From Emmonsiellopsis sp. PD_33 (lineage: Eukaryota; Ascomycota; Eurotiomycetes; Onygenales; Ajellomycetaceae): 64,000 bases of DNA. Below the pieces are notes generated by a model. The model made no database searches, was not told the origin of the DNA, and worked only from the letters and a program-made list of their open reading frames with translations. The translations under genes were made by a program, and so were the position numbers. The stretch is taken from the NCBI GenBank assembly GCA_032988165.1, contig JANTQF010000054.1, positions 90,130-154,129 on the forward strand, in the 5' to 3' direction. This document shows positions 11,138-22,232 of this stretch, one piece after another (the first letter of the stretch is position 1; every line of letters starts with the position of its first letter).

Positions 11138-12821
11138 ATGTCTCCCCTCTGGGGTAAGCGCAACCGTGGGCCCGAAGGCGGGGAGCAAGTAGAAGAAGAA
11201 GGTCGGGGTTCGGAAAACCCACCACCAGAGAGAGGACGGAGGGGAGCTTCTCCAACTGAGCGAACACGTCTGCTGCCCCGGGGTGGATATTTGGATCCCG
11301 ATGACCCAGCTGTGAGTGGGAGCTCAACCCAACAAAGAATAGATCTATCCCGTTAACATAAGCTGACAATATCTATCAACTTATCAGGTGTCCCCTTATA
11401 ACCTCTGGAGTGTCCGCGCCCTACGAGGCCTCACCGTACTCTTCCTGGTAATAAGCTTCGTCTGGTGGATATTACTACTCGTATCCATCTTCGTCAGCCC
11501 ACCGGGTATGAATAGTCGTGGCTCGGGATTCTTCGATTTCTCATTTACCACACTGACGATTGGAAACCTATTAATCGCACTTGTATTCTTCTCTGTCCCC
11601 TCGAGACCCATGACGATCTGGGGCATTGTGCTCTCGTTATTCCTGGCGGTTAACTTGTTCATTATACTTGGCGTACCGCGGTTGCGAGTCGAGGAGGGAT
11701 GGGTTGGAATCGCCTCTGCGGCATGGGCGACAGTCATATCGATATACCTACTTGCGCAGACACGATACGTGCAACGTGGGAAGCGAGAGGAAGAAGAGCG
11801 GTTGACGGGACGTGAGGAGACAAGACGGCCATTGCGAGAATGGCTAGCCGTTTTGATCGAGACCATCATCATGACCGTTACCGCGCTGATATCTATCCTG
11901 CTGATGTCCACATTAATCCTCCGCGCAAAGGACGCCAGTCTCGCTGCACCCGGAAAGAAATATTATGTCGACAACCACAAATATCAAGTCCACCTGGCTT
12001 GTGTCGGTGAGCTCCCATCTTCCATCATAGGATCAGACAACCAAACCACTACGCGGGCAACTGTCCTCCTCGAAGCTGGCGAAATGCCCGTCGAACACAG
12101 CTTCAAAAATTGGGTGGACGAAGCGTACCATAACGGTTCTATTGACCGCTACTGCTATTGGGATCGGCCGGGGATGGGCTGGTCTGACAACGCACCCTCC
12201 CCACACTCGGCTGGCATGTCTGCAGACGTGCTCTCTGAAACTCTCGCTTTAGCGGGTGAAGACGGGCCCTGGGTGGTAGTCTCCGCTGGCGTTGGAGGGA
12301 TATACAGCCGCATCTTTGCGAGTCGACATGCACACGACGTCAGCGGCCTGATGCTCATTGATGCACTTCATGAAGACCTCCTACCCAACGTTGGCAAACC
12401 GGGGAGAGGTTTCCTCCTCTGGCTGCGCGGGATATTCTCCCCATTAGGCTTGGATCGGCTTGCGGGTGCAATATTTAAGGGCCGCACCAGGGAGGACCGA
12501 GTATTTGGGAAGCGGGCGTATCAAGGCGGCAAATTCATCAAAGCCAAGCTGCAAGAGAATCTGGTAGCGGACTCGACGACGAAGAGCGAAATCTCTAGTG
12601 CGAAGCATATACAAGAGCCTGATATGCCCTTGGTTGTGGTCAGTTCTGGGATTGAAACAAGGAGAAGCCGGCGGTGGGAGAATTTGCAGAAGGATCTGGC
12701 GAATATTACGAATAAGTTAGTGGCATGGGATGTGGTTAAGGGAGCGCCGCATGAGGTGTGGCAGACGGAATATGGGAAGGCGGTGCTTGGGCATCGGTTG
12801 AAGGAATTGGTCAAGAAGTGA
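11138..12821 (+). CDS. DUF2417 integral membrane protein with alpha/beta-hydrolase domain
   Basis: Two exons, 11138-11311 and 11388-12821 (intron GTGAGT...TCAG, phase 0), encode 535 residues. The first about 60 residues are charged and cytosolic-looking. Several hydrophobic helices follow (for example LTVLFLVISFVWWILLLV, LLIALVFFSV, IVLSLFLAVNLFIILGV, ATVISIYLLA and a helix near residue 215-235). The C-terminal half reads as an alpha/beta hydrolase: CYWDRPGMGWSD, VLSETLALAGEDGPWVVV, the elbow position SAGVGG (residues 357-362), SGLMLIDALHED, and a late PHEVWQ. The elbow lacks the catalytic serine of the GxSxG pattern (Gly 359 at that position). Fungal members are often annotated as mitochondrial integral membrane proteins; their function is unknown to me. 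Confidence 0.85.
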
Positions 12822-13670
12822 TTTATTAGTGAACCCCGAAGGGTAGCGATTGGGAAGTGCGACTTTAGTAGGCGGGAAAATTGGTCCGTGGCGTTTGTTC
12901 TCTCCGCCTTTTATGGTTACCAATTTGCGAAGGCGTCCATTCCTGCTTTTCCATCAATGTGATATCTAACCCGAGCAAAGACGTGAGTTTCGGGCTTGTG
13001 TATGTATTTACGCACCTAAAATATATTGTGTATAATCAATCAAATAACCAATCAATACCCAAATGTTTCACTTGTTATTAGTTAGCATGTTGAGGATTAA
13101 GAGTGTGATCGAGATACCACAAATGTCCTTCAAGGGGCCTCTGAACAAATGTCATAGGTGCATATAGATCAAAATATCTCAACACTTAGGAAAGGTGATT
13201 GGACAAGATCGAAACATGATCTTCAAAAAACTTCATTCAACAGCGAGATTATATTGCTCATTTATTAATCGATGATATTCAAGCTGGTTTATGTTCAGTG
13301 TTGGTTTTGAAAAAGAGGCAAGCACCTGCGCATATCACTCCAGCAACCGATTTCCTCACTGAATTGCCTTAACGAACTCTGAAAGGCGTATAGAAGTCAA
13401 ATCGATCGAAATGGAGCGCGGCGAGTCGGTCATCCGACGGCGAGAAATGGTCGGCACGGACGAGCGGCATAGTTCCAAGGCACGAGGCCCTCTTGATGCA
13501 AGAGGCGAAGACAACTGGTAGGACGGGGAGATGGGAATGATGATATACCAATCGTCGTAAAGGTATGTGCGTGTTGTAAAATTTCTGACTACATTTCGAA
13601 TCGTAATGAGCATGAGAGGGCGAATTCTGATGACCCACGGTGCGTGGGGCACGCGGTATCGAGAGAACGG
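12822..13670. other. Convergent intergenic region DUF2417 gene / npl4
   Basis: About 850 bp containing the two 3' flanks. Overlapping minus-strand frames at 13356-13652 (98 codons) and 13369-13638 sit just beyond the npl4 stop. Neither shows a domain and neither joins npl4 by a plausible splice, so I leave them unannotated. Confidence 0.5.
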
Positions 13671-15857
13671 CTATTCTAAGCTAGCCCCCTTAAACCTCTT
13701 AGCAAGTTGTTCACCATCTGATGATTGGGAGCGGGACTCCGATATGGGAGTAGGGTGACGTTTTTTGGAAAGTTGACGCTTTTGGGAAGGAGTAGAAGGA
13801 TGATTTTGTGGCATGAAGGGCCAAGTGCGTTTAGGGGGCCGCTCACCGCTCTCCTCAAGGATTGTAACCAGCGTGGCCCAGCCAGGCGTGTGAACTAGCT
13901 GCATTCCGTCCGCTGGGTCATGGGTTCGCGCGACGGTGCATAGAAGAGCTTCTTCGTCCTAAATCATTGCACATGAGCGTCAACAATTTCATTAGGCCCT
14001 CATATTAGGGATGGAGTAGGGAATAGATTTACCTTGCTAAGAATCCCAAGGCCATGCAAAAAGCAAAGGAGATGGAAATCCGATACCGCACGTATCGCCT
14101 TGTCAGGATCGCCATGGGATACCAGCTTCTGGGCAACTTGCCTCAATTCCTGGCTCTCCCCTATGACCGCCCGGTTTTCAATCGGGAAAGTACTATTTTT
14201 AAATAGAACATCTGGATCTTTAGGAAATCCGTGGGTGAGGGTGACGAGGAGGTATTCAACGGGGAAACTGGGCTTTGCGTTCTCCTGGACCGCCGTGCCG
14301 TACTCGTTGACTTTGCGGTAAAACACGTCGGGAATGTATCGAGCTTTGCCCTCCCCATCTCCCTCATCGTTCTCTTGTTGGACGAGCATCACGGAGGGAT
14401 CTGCTGAAGGCTCGATGATATCTGCTTTGACCATCTCTACGGCCGAGTTAGATACTTGATAAGCATTAATTGAAATGGCCCCGTTTTCGTCTCCACTCAG
14501 TACGCAGGTAACAAAATTCGATCCAAAGCGGCCCGTTTCACTCCATTTCGTTGCCTTGGGATATCTGAGTTGTAGTTGGGCAGCGAAAACGACCTCTAGC
14601 GAAGAGAGATAGTACGAGTCAATATAGCGTTTACATATAACTGTGCCATCTCCAGCCCCCGAGTCCACCAAGTCCGTGAAAACAATGCCAATTTTCTCTA
14701 ACCCACACAGTTTGGCGACCTCGTCCACCTCCTTTTCGTTGGTCCACTCGTGTAAGGTTACGCCATCGACTTCGTCGACCTGGGGGGGCTCATAGATTGC
14801 TTGGACAACCGCTTTTATGCCGAGTGGTACTTCAGTGTACTCCTCATATGTCCCATATAAAAATCCAAGTCTCTGTGAACCAGATTTGCGCCAAAAGTCC
14901 AACAAAGAATTAATCAGGTCGGGAGAGCAAAATTCGACATGGTCAACCATCCGAAACGCTTGAGGCTGCAGCGTAATTGCGCTGGGTTGACACTTGGAAC
15001 AGATGCCCTTGGGCCAGGCGGGGTGACCAGACGGGCAGTCTGGTTTGATTCTATAGTCCGGTTCTGTGAGGGGCGGGATATAGGTGCTCTTGTGCTCGGG
15101 TTTGTTTGTAGATGAATTTATTTTCCGGAGGTGTGAGTGAAACGATATGTGTTTTATTTTCTTATCCGCAAGATATTCAGGCGCGAATGGTTCCAACGGC
15201 ATGCAATGATCGCACATTCCTTTGGGCCCATGTCGGCACATTTTGGGGTCATGTTTGCGAGGAATCCTTCCATCCTTCCGGTCTAATCGGTCGTCTAGTG
15301 GTGACTGCCTGACGCGCTCCCATGCATTCTTGATAACGACCGATTGAGACGATTTTTGGTCTTGTTGTTGGGGCACTTGAACGCCGTCTAGTCGGCGGGA
15401 AGTACTTTGTGACTGCGATGCAGGCGTAGAAAGTCCATTTGATCCTCCGTTTACAAAAGAAGCCTCTTCCTCGTAGCCAACAAAGAGTTTATCTCCATGC
15501 CTAATGTTCCGTAAGTCAAACCATATCAACGTGCCCGGCTGTCTAGGGATTGAGACTTACGACAACCCAACCCGCTGGATAGTCACCCCATTCAAGGCTG
15601 AGATATTTCGTTCCTGGCCCCCCGTTCCTATAGGCTTGTTTGATAGAACGATGGAGGTTGGGGCGGTATTTTTGGGCAGGTTATCGAGGACCTAGATTAA
15701 GAACGGGGGGATCAGGGCCGAGCTTTGGCTTGATATAAACACTCGCAGGACTAACCTTTGGTAAAAGGGAAGGAAACTCGTCTGTTGGGTTCACTGTCAA
15801 TCGAAACTGGCCATTCCGGCTCTCGAAGCGGAGCAATATCGATGTTGCCGGAGGCAT
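13671..15857 (-). CDS. npl4: Nuclear protein localization protein 4 (Cdc48 cofactor)
   Basis: Npl4 with Ufd1 recruits ubiquitylated substrates to the Cdc48/p97 unfoldase in ER-associated degradation and related pathways. Four exons, 15756-15857, 15561-15691, 14033-15500 and 13671-13958, give 662 residues. The N-terminal ubiquitin-like domain begins MPPATSILLRFESRNGQFRL and reaches HGDKLFVGYEEE. The zinc-binding NPL4 region contains CRHGPKGMCDHC and later CPSGHPAWPKGICSKC. The MPN-like domain runs from about FRMVDHVEFCSPDLINSLLDFW through GFLYGTYEEYTEVPLGIKAVV and beyond. The C-terminus has PGWATLVTILEESGERPPKR, a low-complexity linker and a basic QLAKRFKGASLE end typical of fungal Npl4. The length agrees with the family. 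Confidence 0.95.
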
Positions 15858-16710
15858 GGCTGTGTCGGACTTTGTGGATCTTCGGGAGCGCGGGATAGAC
15901 GATTTAAAGCGGTAATCCCTAGGTATGCAAATGTAAGGGATTTCTTTTCACGGTAGACCAAAGAGCTCAAGTCATGACGCAGGTATATGGAGGCAGTAGA
16001 GCAGTGAGTTGGGAGGTGTCAAGGGAGGATGGCGGGAGCTTGGAGGAGAAGCTGGTCGAAGCTGGCGCCTGCGAATACGTCAATCGACAGTCACCGGGGT
16101 CATGTGACTTTGACCACCAACAAACTCAGAGGTATGATCCCATGATGGTCAACACTTGAACTTATAAACAAGAGTCGACATCATGACAAAGTGAGGTTTT
16201 GGCTGATTTTATACCCATAATCCGTGAAGGGGTTCCTGAGTGTGTCAGCGGTTGATACAGCAGCCACAAAGCTTCATTATCCAGGCCTTGAAAGGCAACA
16301 TACTATTTTGGGGCCCCCAGGTTTCAGAATGGAAATGCCCACTTGAAACTTTTGAATAAATAGCTATCAGTAGAGGTAATGTTATGTTTCTTATTTATTT
16401 TATTTCTCATGGCTCAATGGCTAACTGATATAAACAAAGGTTTCATAACTTCAAGTTGTCCTGGCAAGCACTTTCTGTGCCTCCATTTAACCAATGCGGT
16501 CGTACATAGTAGGAATCCTGCAAAAACAAAGAAGAATATCACTCCGAAAACATCAACTTAAAGAATGCTGCAATTCTTCGGTAATCCACACGGTCCGCTG
16601 CCTCTGTCGGAATCGTCTTTCTTAGCTCGCTCCGAACTCATTTCTTGCTTTGATGAGCTTTCCGTCTGCTGGTTTGGTTGGGCGCTGGTGGCAGGAGAAG
16701 GCTCTTGTAG
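15858..16710. other. Intergenic region npl4 promoter / quinone reductase 3' flank
   Basis: About 850 bp between two minus-strand genes: the npl4 promoter side and the 3' flank of the quinone reductase. The left third is G/A-rich and the rest AT-rich. No gene is seen. Confidence 0.5.
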
Positions 16711-17572
16711 TCATTCGAAGTTGACCTTTGAGACAGCTCCATAGAACGCCTTGCCCTGCGTTTCGGCAAGCTCGATCTCTAAAGCTGAAGGTTGTCGGGA
16801 TCCATCACCGCCCTAGACGAGATTCACGACGAGTTAGACAGCCAGGCAATTTTGAAGTAGGAATAACCGTCAAAATTACGTGAAAAACGATAAAGAGGGA
16901 AGATGGCATACAGCAAATGTTCCAGCACCCCATGGGCTACCACCTCTCACTTCACTCAGATTACTCAAGATCGGGAAGGCGGTCTTGTATCCCAACGGCA
17001 CAAAAATCATACCGTGATGAACAATTGTGCTCATGGCGGAGATAGCGGTGGTTTCCTGTCCACCCCCAGGAGTTCCAGTGGAGACAAACATGCCGGCATA
17101 TTTACCCCAGAATCCTCCAGATGCCCAGATACCACCTGTTTTGTCCCAGAAGGCTTTCCATTGGGCGGGGAAGTTTCCGTAACGTGTGGGGATTCCGAAG
17201 AGGAGGGCATCGTATTTCAAAAGGTCGGCAGGTTCAGCGAAGGGATAGGACTGCTTGCCGGGGGCATGCATCTTATCGAGAACCTCTTGAGGAAGGGTCT
17301 CGGCAATTCTGTGGTAGCACAGGATCAGTTGTGAGTTAAGGTTGGGAGGCTTGAATAGGCTCTGGGTGTCGTTGTGGCTGGGAGAGAGGGAGCGTACTGG
17401 TAAATGTCTACCTGGCCTCCAGCAGCCTCAATGCCCCGTTTCTGGCCTTCAGCCAGCTGTGCGATGTGGCCATACATGGAGTACTAGAAGGCATATAACG
17501 TTAGAGGGAGCATACGACGGAACAAGGTGGGGGAGGGGTCCTTACAAAGACAATTGCGACCTTTGGAGCCAT
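16711..17572 (-). CDS. NAD(P)H:quinone oxidoreductase, type IV (WrbA / Alt a 7-like flavodoxin)
   Basis: FMN-dependent two-electron quinone reductase of the WrbA family, probably cytosolic and acting in oxidative defence. Four exons, 17546-17572, 17398-17483, 16912-17308 and 16711-16812, yield 203 residues, the usual size. Visible are the flavodoxin beta-1 MAPKVAIVFYSMYGHIA with the phosphate-binding loop, the YDALLFGIPTRYGNFPAQWKAFWD segment of WrbA, SGGFWGKYAGMFVSTGTPGGGQE, HHGMIFVPLGY, GGSPWGAGTFAGGDGSR and a C-terminal helix ELAETQGKAFYGAVSKV. The tiny first exon (nine codons) is set by the ATG and a GTAAGG donor. A TATA-like element lies about 150 bp upstream (17723-17730). Confidence 0.94.
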
Positions 17573-18760
17573 GGCTGCGGATTCTTGCAGGTCAATTGGT
17601 TATTTGGAGGGCTGGAATTATGGATGGAGAAGAATTGGTTAATTAGAAGGGGGGGATTTTGGATGCAGAAGAGAAGAGCTGTATTGCCAGCTTTGGAGTT
17701 GAAGCGAGAAGGCGCAATCCGGTTTATATACACGACTCCAAACCCTAATCGACCCCCAAGATGCAACCACCCTCATCATCGGTCAACCCATCGCTTGCGC
17801 TTCCGTGATTCTTACGGAAGAATGACTAAAGCGGGTGGCCAGCCATGGGTCGTCCATGTTGTCCCCGCTGAGCCAGTAGCTTCATTGCTTTACCTATTAA
17901 CAAGCGTTTTTATAGGCTTAGTTTGGGATCAGGGATCCACTGGGCACTGGCTTTTTAGCTGTGATTGTGATCATATAAGCCTGAGTAAGGCATGACTTCA
18001 CTCCGCAGCTGTACGTGATGAGCCTCCACCGAGATGAGGGGCAAATCAACAAGCGAATTTATCAAGGTTTGGCTGCGTCAAAATTAAATAAAGTATTTTT
18101 AAGTTCTAACTGTCTTGGCAGATCGACCGCTTTTTCGATGCAAAGAGCCAGTTCATGGGCAAGCAGCCTTCATCATGGAGACAGCCCGTTGAGGTCATAT
18201 CTCACCTTAGATGTGATTATATTGGACATTCTTTTCCAAAGAATGAAGACAGATTCTGCGGCTCTGGCAAATGGGGCCACCTGAATTTGAAGTGGATGAT
18301 ACCACATCGCTTTCGCCTGGTTGAGAATGACATCATCAGCTTTTGAGATCAAATTCATCAAGTTGCCGCATGAATTCATGCAACTATCCAACTACCAAAG
18401 CTATATACCCAAGCATCTGGGGTTGAGAATTTTTGGGTGCTACTTATTATCAGCGGGAAGACATTGTTCATTCTCCCAAAACCAACTCCCAGTATAGCCA
18501 TCACAAGCTGTTACCAAATGTTACACCAAAGAACCCCGCAGTAGAGGGTCAACAGGAGCGCCAAAACATCTGGCCGGCCCAGAAATCCTTTGAAAACAAT
18601 TGCTTTAGTAAAGCGTACTTCTGTGACTATATTGACGATTAACCGGAATTTTGCCTTTCTGTCTCCGGTTTCAGGACGACCATTTCGAAACTTCCGCCCC
18701 CAAGCATCGGGCGACCACGAATCCAGAGCGGCAATAATCATTCCTTGAGGAACATTTGGG
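17573..18760. other. Divergent intergenic region quinone reductase / SDR gene
   Basis: About 1.19 kb between divergent genes. It includes the quinone-reductase promoter with its TATA-like element, and about 900 bp with no supported gene. Short frames (for example 18015-18284 and 18511-18801) show no domains. Confidence 0.5.
17723..17730 (-). promoter_or_regulatory. TATA-like box of the quinone reductase gene
   Basis: Reads TATATAAA on the minus strand, about 150 bp upstream of the quinone-reductase ATG at 17572, a suitable spacing for a fungal core promoter. Confidence 0.45.
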
Positions 18761-19708
18761 ATGGAGTTCGAAAAACTGCTCCTCGCCGTCGGCGCGCTCA
18801 CCTCTCTCTACCTTCTGCTCTGGGCCTGCTCCAATCTCTACACCTTCCTCCGACCCTCCAGCCTCCCCAAATATCTCAACAAATCCAAAGGCACCTATGC
18901 GCTTGTTACTGGTTCAACCGAAGGTATCGGCACTGCCTTTGCTCGCGAACTCTGCAAACATGGATTCAACGTCGTCCTACATGGCCGCAATCCGACAAAA
19001 CTCTCCCGCCTCCAAGCAACCCTCCAACATGAATTTCCCAGCCGCACAATCCGCACCTTCGTTTTCGACGCCTCCCTACCCACCGCAGACTCTCTGGATG
19101 CGGCCATCGTCCGTGACCACCTCAACGATATCCCTCTATCAATCCTCATAAACAACGTAGGCGGCACCCACGGCCAAACCTCCTCTCCCTACCTACGCCT
19201 ACAAGACCATACGAACGACGAAGTCGACCGCGTTATCAACGTCAACGCCCGCTTCATGACCCAGCTCACTCGCGCTTTGTTCCCCATTCTGGCCCGAAAT
19301 GGACCTGCGCTGGTCATAAACGTCTCCTCTGTAACGTCCGTGGGGATACCGTACCTGAGCGTCTACGCGGGCACCAAAGCATACGTTGAAGCCTTTACCA
19401 AAGCATTCGCCATGGAAATGGAAGCGGAAGGGATAGACATCGAGGCGATGTGCATTATTAGCGCGAGTGTGCGGACGACAGGGAACCCAGTGGCAAGCGG
19501 CTTGTTCATTGCGACGCCAGAGGCGCTGGCAAGAGTTGCTTTGGCGAGAGTTGGTTGTGGCAGCGCGTCTATTGCGCCATATTTGCTGCATTGGTTGCAG
19601 AAATTGACTCTGGATTATTTACCTGCTAGGCTGATGCATCGGTTGGTTATTTACAATATTCTACTGGAGAAAGATAAGTATGAGCGGGAGATGAAGCGGG
19701 CTACGTGA
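18761..19708 (+). CDS. Short-chain dehydrogenase/reductase, 17-beta-HSD / ketoacyl reductase-like
   Basis: Intronless, 315 residues. An N-terminal hydrophobic anchor (LLLAVGALTSLYLLLWACSN) precedes a classical SDR fold. The cofactor loop TGSTEGIG is at residues 50-57, an Arg after the second strand (HGRN) suggests NADPH preference, the NNVGG strand is at 131-135, the catalytic serine in INVSSV near 189, and YAGTK with Tyr202 and Lys206. The membrane anchor plus SDR order resembles very-long-chain 3-oxoacyl-CoA reductase (Ifa38) and 17-beta-hydroxysteroid dehydrogenase type 3/12, but the substrate cannot be read from sequence. The C-terminus is basic (KYEREMKRAT). The 3' end overlaps the end of a convergent open frame on the other strand. 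Confidence 0.88.
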   Translation: MEFEKLLLAVGALTSLYLLLWACSNLYTFLRPSSLPKYLNKSKGTYALVTGSTEGIGTAFARELCKHGFNVVLHGRNPTKLSRLQATLQHEFPSRTIRTFVFDASLPTADSLDAAIVRDHLNDIPLSILINNVGGTHGQTSSPYLRLQDHTNDEVDRVINVNARFMTQLTRALFPILARNGPALVINVSSVTSVGIPYLSVYAGTKAYVEAFTKAFAMEMEAEGIDIEAMCIISASVRTTGNPVASGLFIATPEALARVALARVGCGSASIAPYLLHWLQKLTLDYLPARLMHRLVIYNILLEKDKYEREMKRAT

Positions 19709-20056
19709 AAAAAGAAATCCGTTCGTTTCGCTCATTGACGGATCCAATGACTGAGGGTTCGTCCACTGGGCAGGAAATCCCATCTTCCACGAAATAACAT
19801 CCTTGTGCGCCTCATCGTTTAGCGCCCAGGGGTGAACCACTTCGTCGGTATCATTCCTCCTGTAAAATGTGAGTGAAGGCTCATAGTCTGAATACACACG
19901 ACCGTGTCCTCGAGCACTATCGAAAACCGCAGAAAGAAATCTTCCCTTAAATACTACTCCCTTCCCCCGTCGACATACCATTACTGAACCAGCGAAGTTT
20001 TTAGGTTGGGGGTTTTCTGCTAGTTGATTATTTTGTCCTGCCGCTGTTACCATCAT
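19661..20056 (-). CDS. Uncharacterised open frame convergent with the SDR gene
   Basis: A 131-codon intronless frame with tandem ATGs at its start, ending 48 bp inside the 3' end of the SDR gene on the opposite strand. The composition is protein-like, mixing aromatic and charged residues (KGVVFKGRFLSAVFDS, YEPSLTFYRRNDTDEVVHPW, DVISWKMGFPAQW), with no homopolymer bias. I recognise no family. It may be a small species-restricted gene, a decayed gene, or chance. The overlap with a real coding 3' end counts against it. Confidence 0.25.
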   Translation of the reverse strand: MMVTAAGQNNQLAENPQPKNFAGSVMVCRRGKGVVFKGRFLSAVFDSARGHGRVYSDYEPSLTFYRRNDTDEVVHPWALNDEAHKDVISWKMGFPAQWTNPQSLDPSMSETNGFLFSRSPLHLPLILIFLQ

Positions 20057-20832
20057 TATTGCCCAAATATCAATTGGTTTCAGCTAGAAGGTCTAGGCGG
20101 ACGCTAAAATGGCACCAACTCCCGCGAGTGGAGAAATGAATGCCGGGAGGGGATTGCAATAGGCTATCATAGCAGACCGTTGAAGCGGGAGCTCCGGGCC
20201 ACGAGACGGTGACGAGCTAGGGTGAAAAAGCAAATATCAAAATCAAAGCTTTGACAATTTCACAATTTCTTTTCCTTGGAACAGTTTGGGTCCATGGTTT
20301 CAAAAAATAGGGAGTTGTGATGTAACTCGTACCTATGGGCGACTGAGTTAAAACAGGGGGGAAAATCCGAAAACTAGAATGCACGTTTTTATGTATGGCG
20401 GTACCAGACCAATCGCAATATCTATACTCCGTATAGGTATGAATTTGATATGTAGTCATGCATGGAAGATGCACGGATGAAGCTTCGGCTTTGAGTAACT
20501 GCGGACATATGCAGAGCGAGTGTAGAAAGCGTCTATAGTTACAACAAAAGAAAAGAGTCTAATATAAACAATAAAAAGAGGCGTCATCGGAATATATCAA
20601 ATCAGTCAAGGGAAATAATCAGCACGGCTTTTCTGCCTCAATTTAAGCCAGACAAATGACCCTCAAAAGCTTGTCCCTTGATATGGACAAAGCATGACCA
20701 AAACGCCTTGCGGCTCACATGGCTTAATCGCCGTTAATCGACGTCGAACTTTTGAGTAACAGCAGCAAATCCCTTCGGGTATTAGAGCATTGGGTAGTAG
20801 ATTACACGAGGCCGGGGGTGCGGAGGGTTCCT
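19709..20832. other. Intergenic region SDR / rhodopsin-like gene
   Basis: About 1.1 kb of convergent 3' flanks holding the doubtful frame above. The right half (20060-20830) is AT-rich with a TACTCCGTA motif at 20425-20433 and no supported gene. Confidence 0.45.
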
Positions 20833-22232
20833 TCAGGCATTTCTGAAATTATCCCTATACCCTCTCTGCCATCGTGATTTCTCCACACTGGCGTGGTCCT
20901 CAACGTCTTCGTCAATATCCACATCCTTGCGCACATTGATGACCATGGTGGGCAAGTCGTTATCTTTGATATTTCCCACGATTCTCTCCATGCTATCCGA
21001 ATCGGTGTTGGTGACTGTTGTTTCGTTCCTGCCATAAAAGCTTCGGCTGTTTCTCTTGCCAGAAGTGGAAGGGAACTTGCCCGATAGTTCGATGGAATCC
21101 GAGGTATTCTTGTAGCCAGGCCGGGCGCCCTCATGGTAGCCACCACGCCAGAGCTTTCTGCTGAATAGGGGACGGATGAGGGGCGCGTTTCCGACGAATA
21201 CGGCTACCAGGTCTTCCCGGCAGGACCAAATGGCAGCGCTTGCACCGGTTTTTGTCTGGTCGTTGTGTGTCAGCCTGTAGATTGGGGGATGGTCCTTTTG
21301 GGGAAGACGAGGTAGATTTTCTACTTACAGCAATGACGAAGTAGACACGAAGACACGCGGCTACCATGATGAAGATGCCCGCTCCGAAAAGGATGAAAAT
21401 GCCGATCCGGCGCCATATAGATACCCGTAGTTTGGCCAGAATCTAAAGGTGGGAATATTAGTATGTGAAATTAACATCCAGGGAGGCTAGATGGGAAGTC
21501 TTTTGTCTTACAGGGATTGGGATGGCCATGATCATCATATCCGTTGATACATTCATTACCAAGATAGGGAGCAAATATGCGTGACTTTGGGGTGTGCAGA
21601 CAGCTGGAACCACGAACAGGAATCAGCCATTCACTGCAGTTGCAAAGAGTTGATAAACGGGCAGAGGAGAACATACGGCCAGGGTCTGGGTATACTTGAA
21701 ACATCTTGTGGAAAGGTCGACACGTCAAACCAAGAAGAAAGTAAATGGACACTGCAGTGATCCCAACAATGATCTGTGCTGGTAGGATGAATTTCTCAAC
21801 CCATAGACCGTTGACGACTCGCTTGTAGAAGAAAAGCATATTCATTTTCAGCGTCCAGATGAGACCAATGTAGGTAAACCATCCCACCATGAAGCACTTT
21901 GCACCAAGAGATCGGAGGGCCTTCTCTTCTTCTGACATCGAGGCTCGCATCTCAGTAGGTATGTTGCCATTGTCTTGTGCGTATCCTACTATGTGCGCCA
22001 TCCCTGTCATTGCAGAGTAACACAGCTATCATAGGGGCGTCAGTTTGTCAGGGGAATGTTCATTGGGACCTTTATTAGGGACGCTTACCCAAGCAAAAAC
22101 GATGAGGTAGTCATCCGGTTTGAGGCCTTGAATGCCTACCATTTTGAGTCGGGTGAACAATCGCAGAATAATGATACAAGAACCAGCGGAGAATTCCCCC
22201 CATGTTTCAGCGACGGGATTATAGGCCAGCAT
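20833..22232 (-). CDS. Rhodopsin-like (PTH11/SAT4-type) integral membrane protein
   Basis: Five exons, 22089-22232, 21677-22025, 21512-21603, 21329-21442 and 20833-21255, encode 373 residues. About seven hydrophobic helices occupy residues 1-260. Typical family words are FSAGSCIIILRLFTRLKMVG, LKPDDYLIVFAW (the GxxxDDxL motif after TM2), KCFMVGWFTYIGLIWTLKMNMLFFYKRV, YFLLGLTCRPFHKMFQVYPDPG, HAYLLPILVMNVSTDMMIMAIPIP and FGAGIFIMVAACLRVYFVI. The cytosolic tail (about 110 residues) is hydrophilic and rich in Ser, Arg and Asp. Members are common, fast-evolving fungal membrane proteins of mostly unknown ligand; I see no CFEM domain here. ATG at 22232 is chosen because it puts the first helix near the N-terminus; an upstream in-frame extension runs through leader-like sequence. 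Confidence 0.85.

Noticed and set aside
13356..13652. 98-codon minus-strand frame after the npl4 stop
   Set aside because: Considered as an extra npl4 exon, but npl4 already ends in its conserved KRFKGASLE tail and no acceptor joins the frames.
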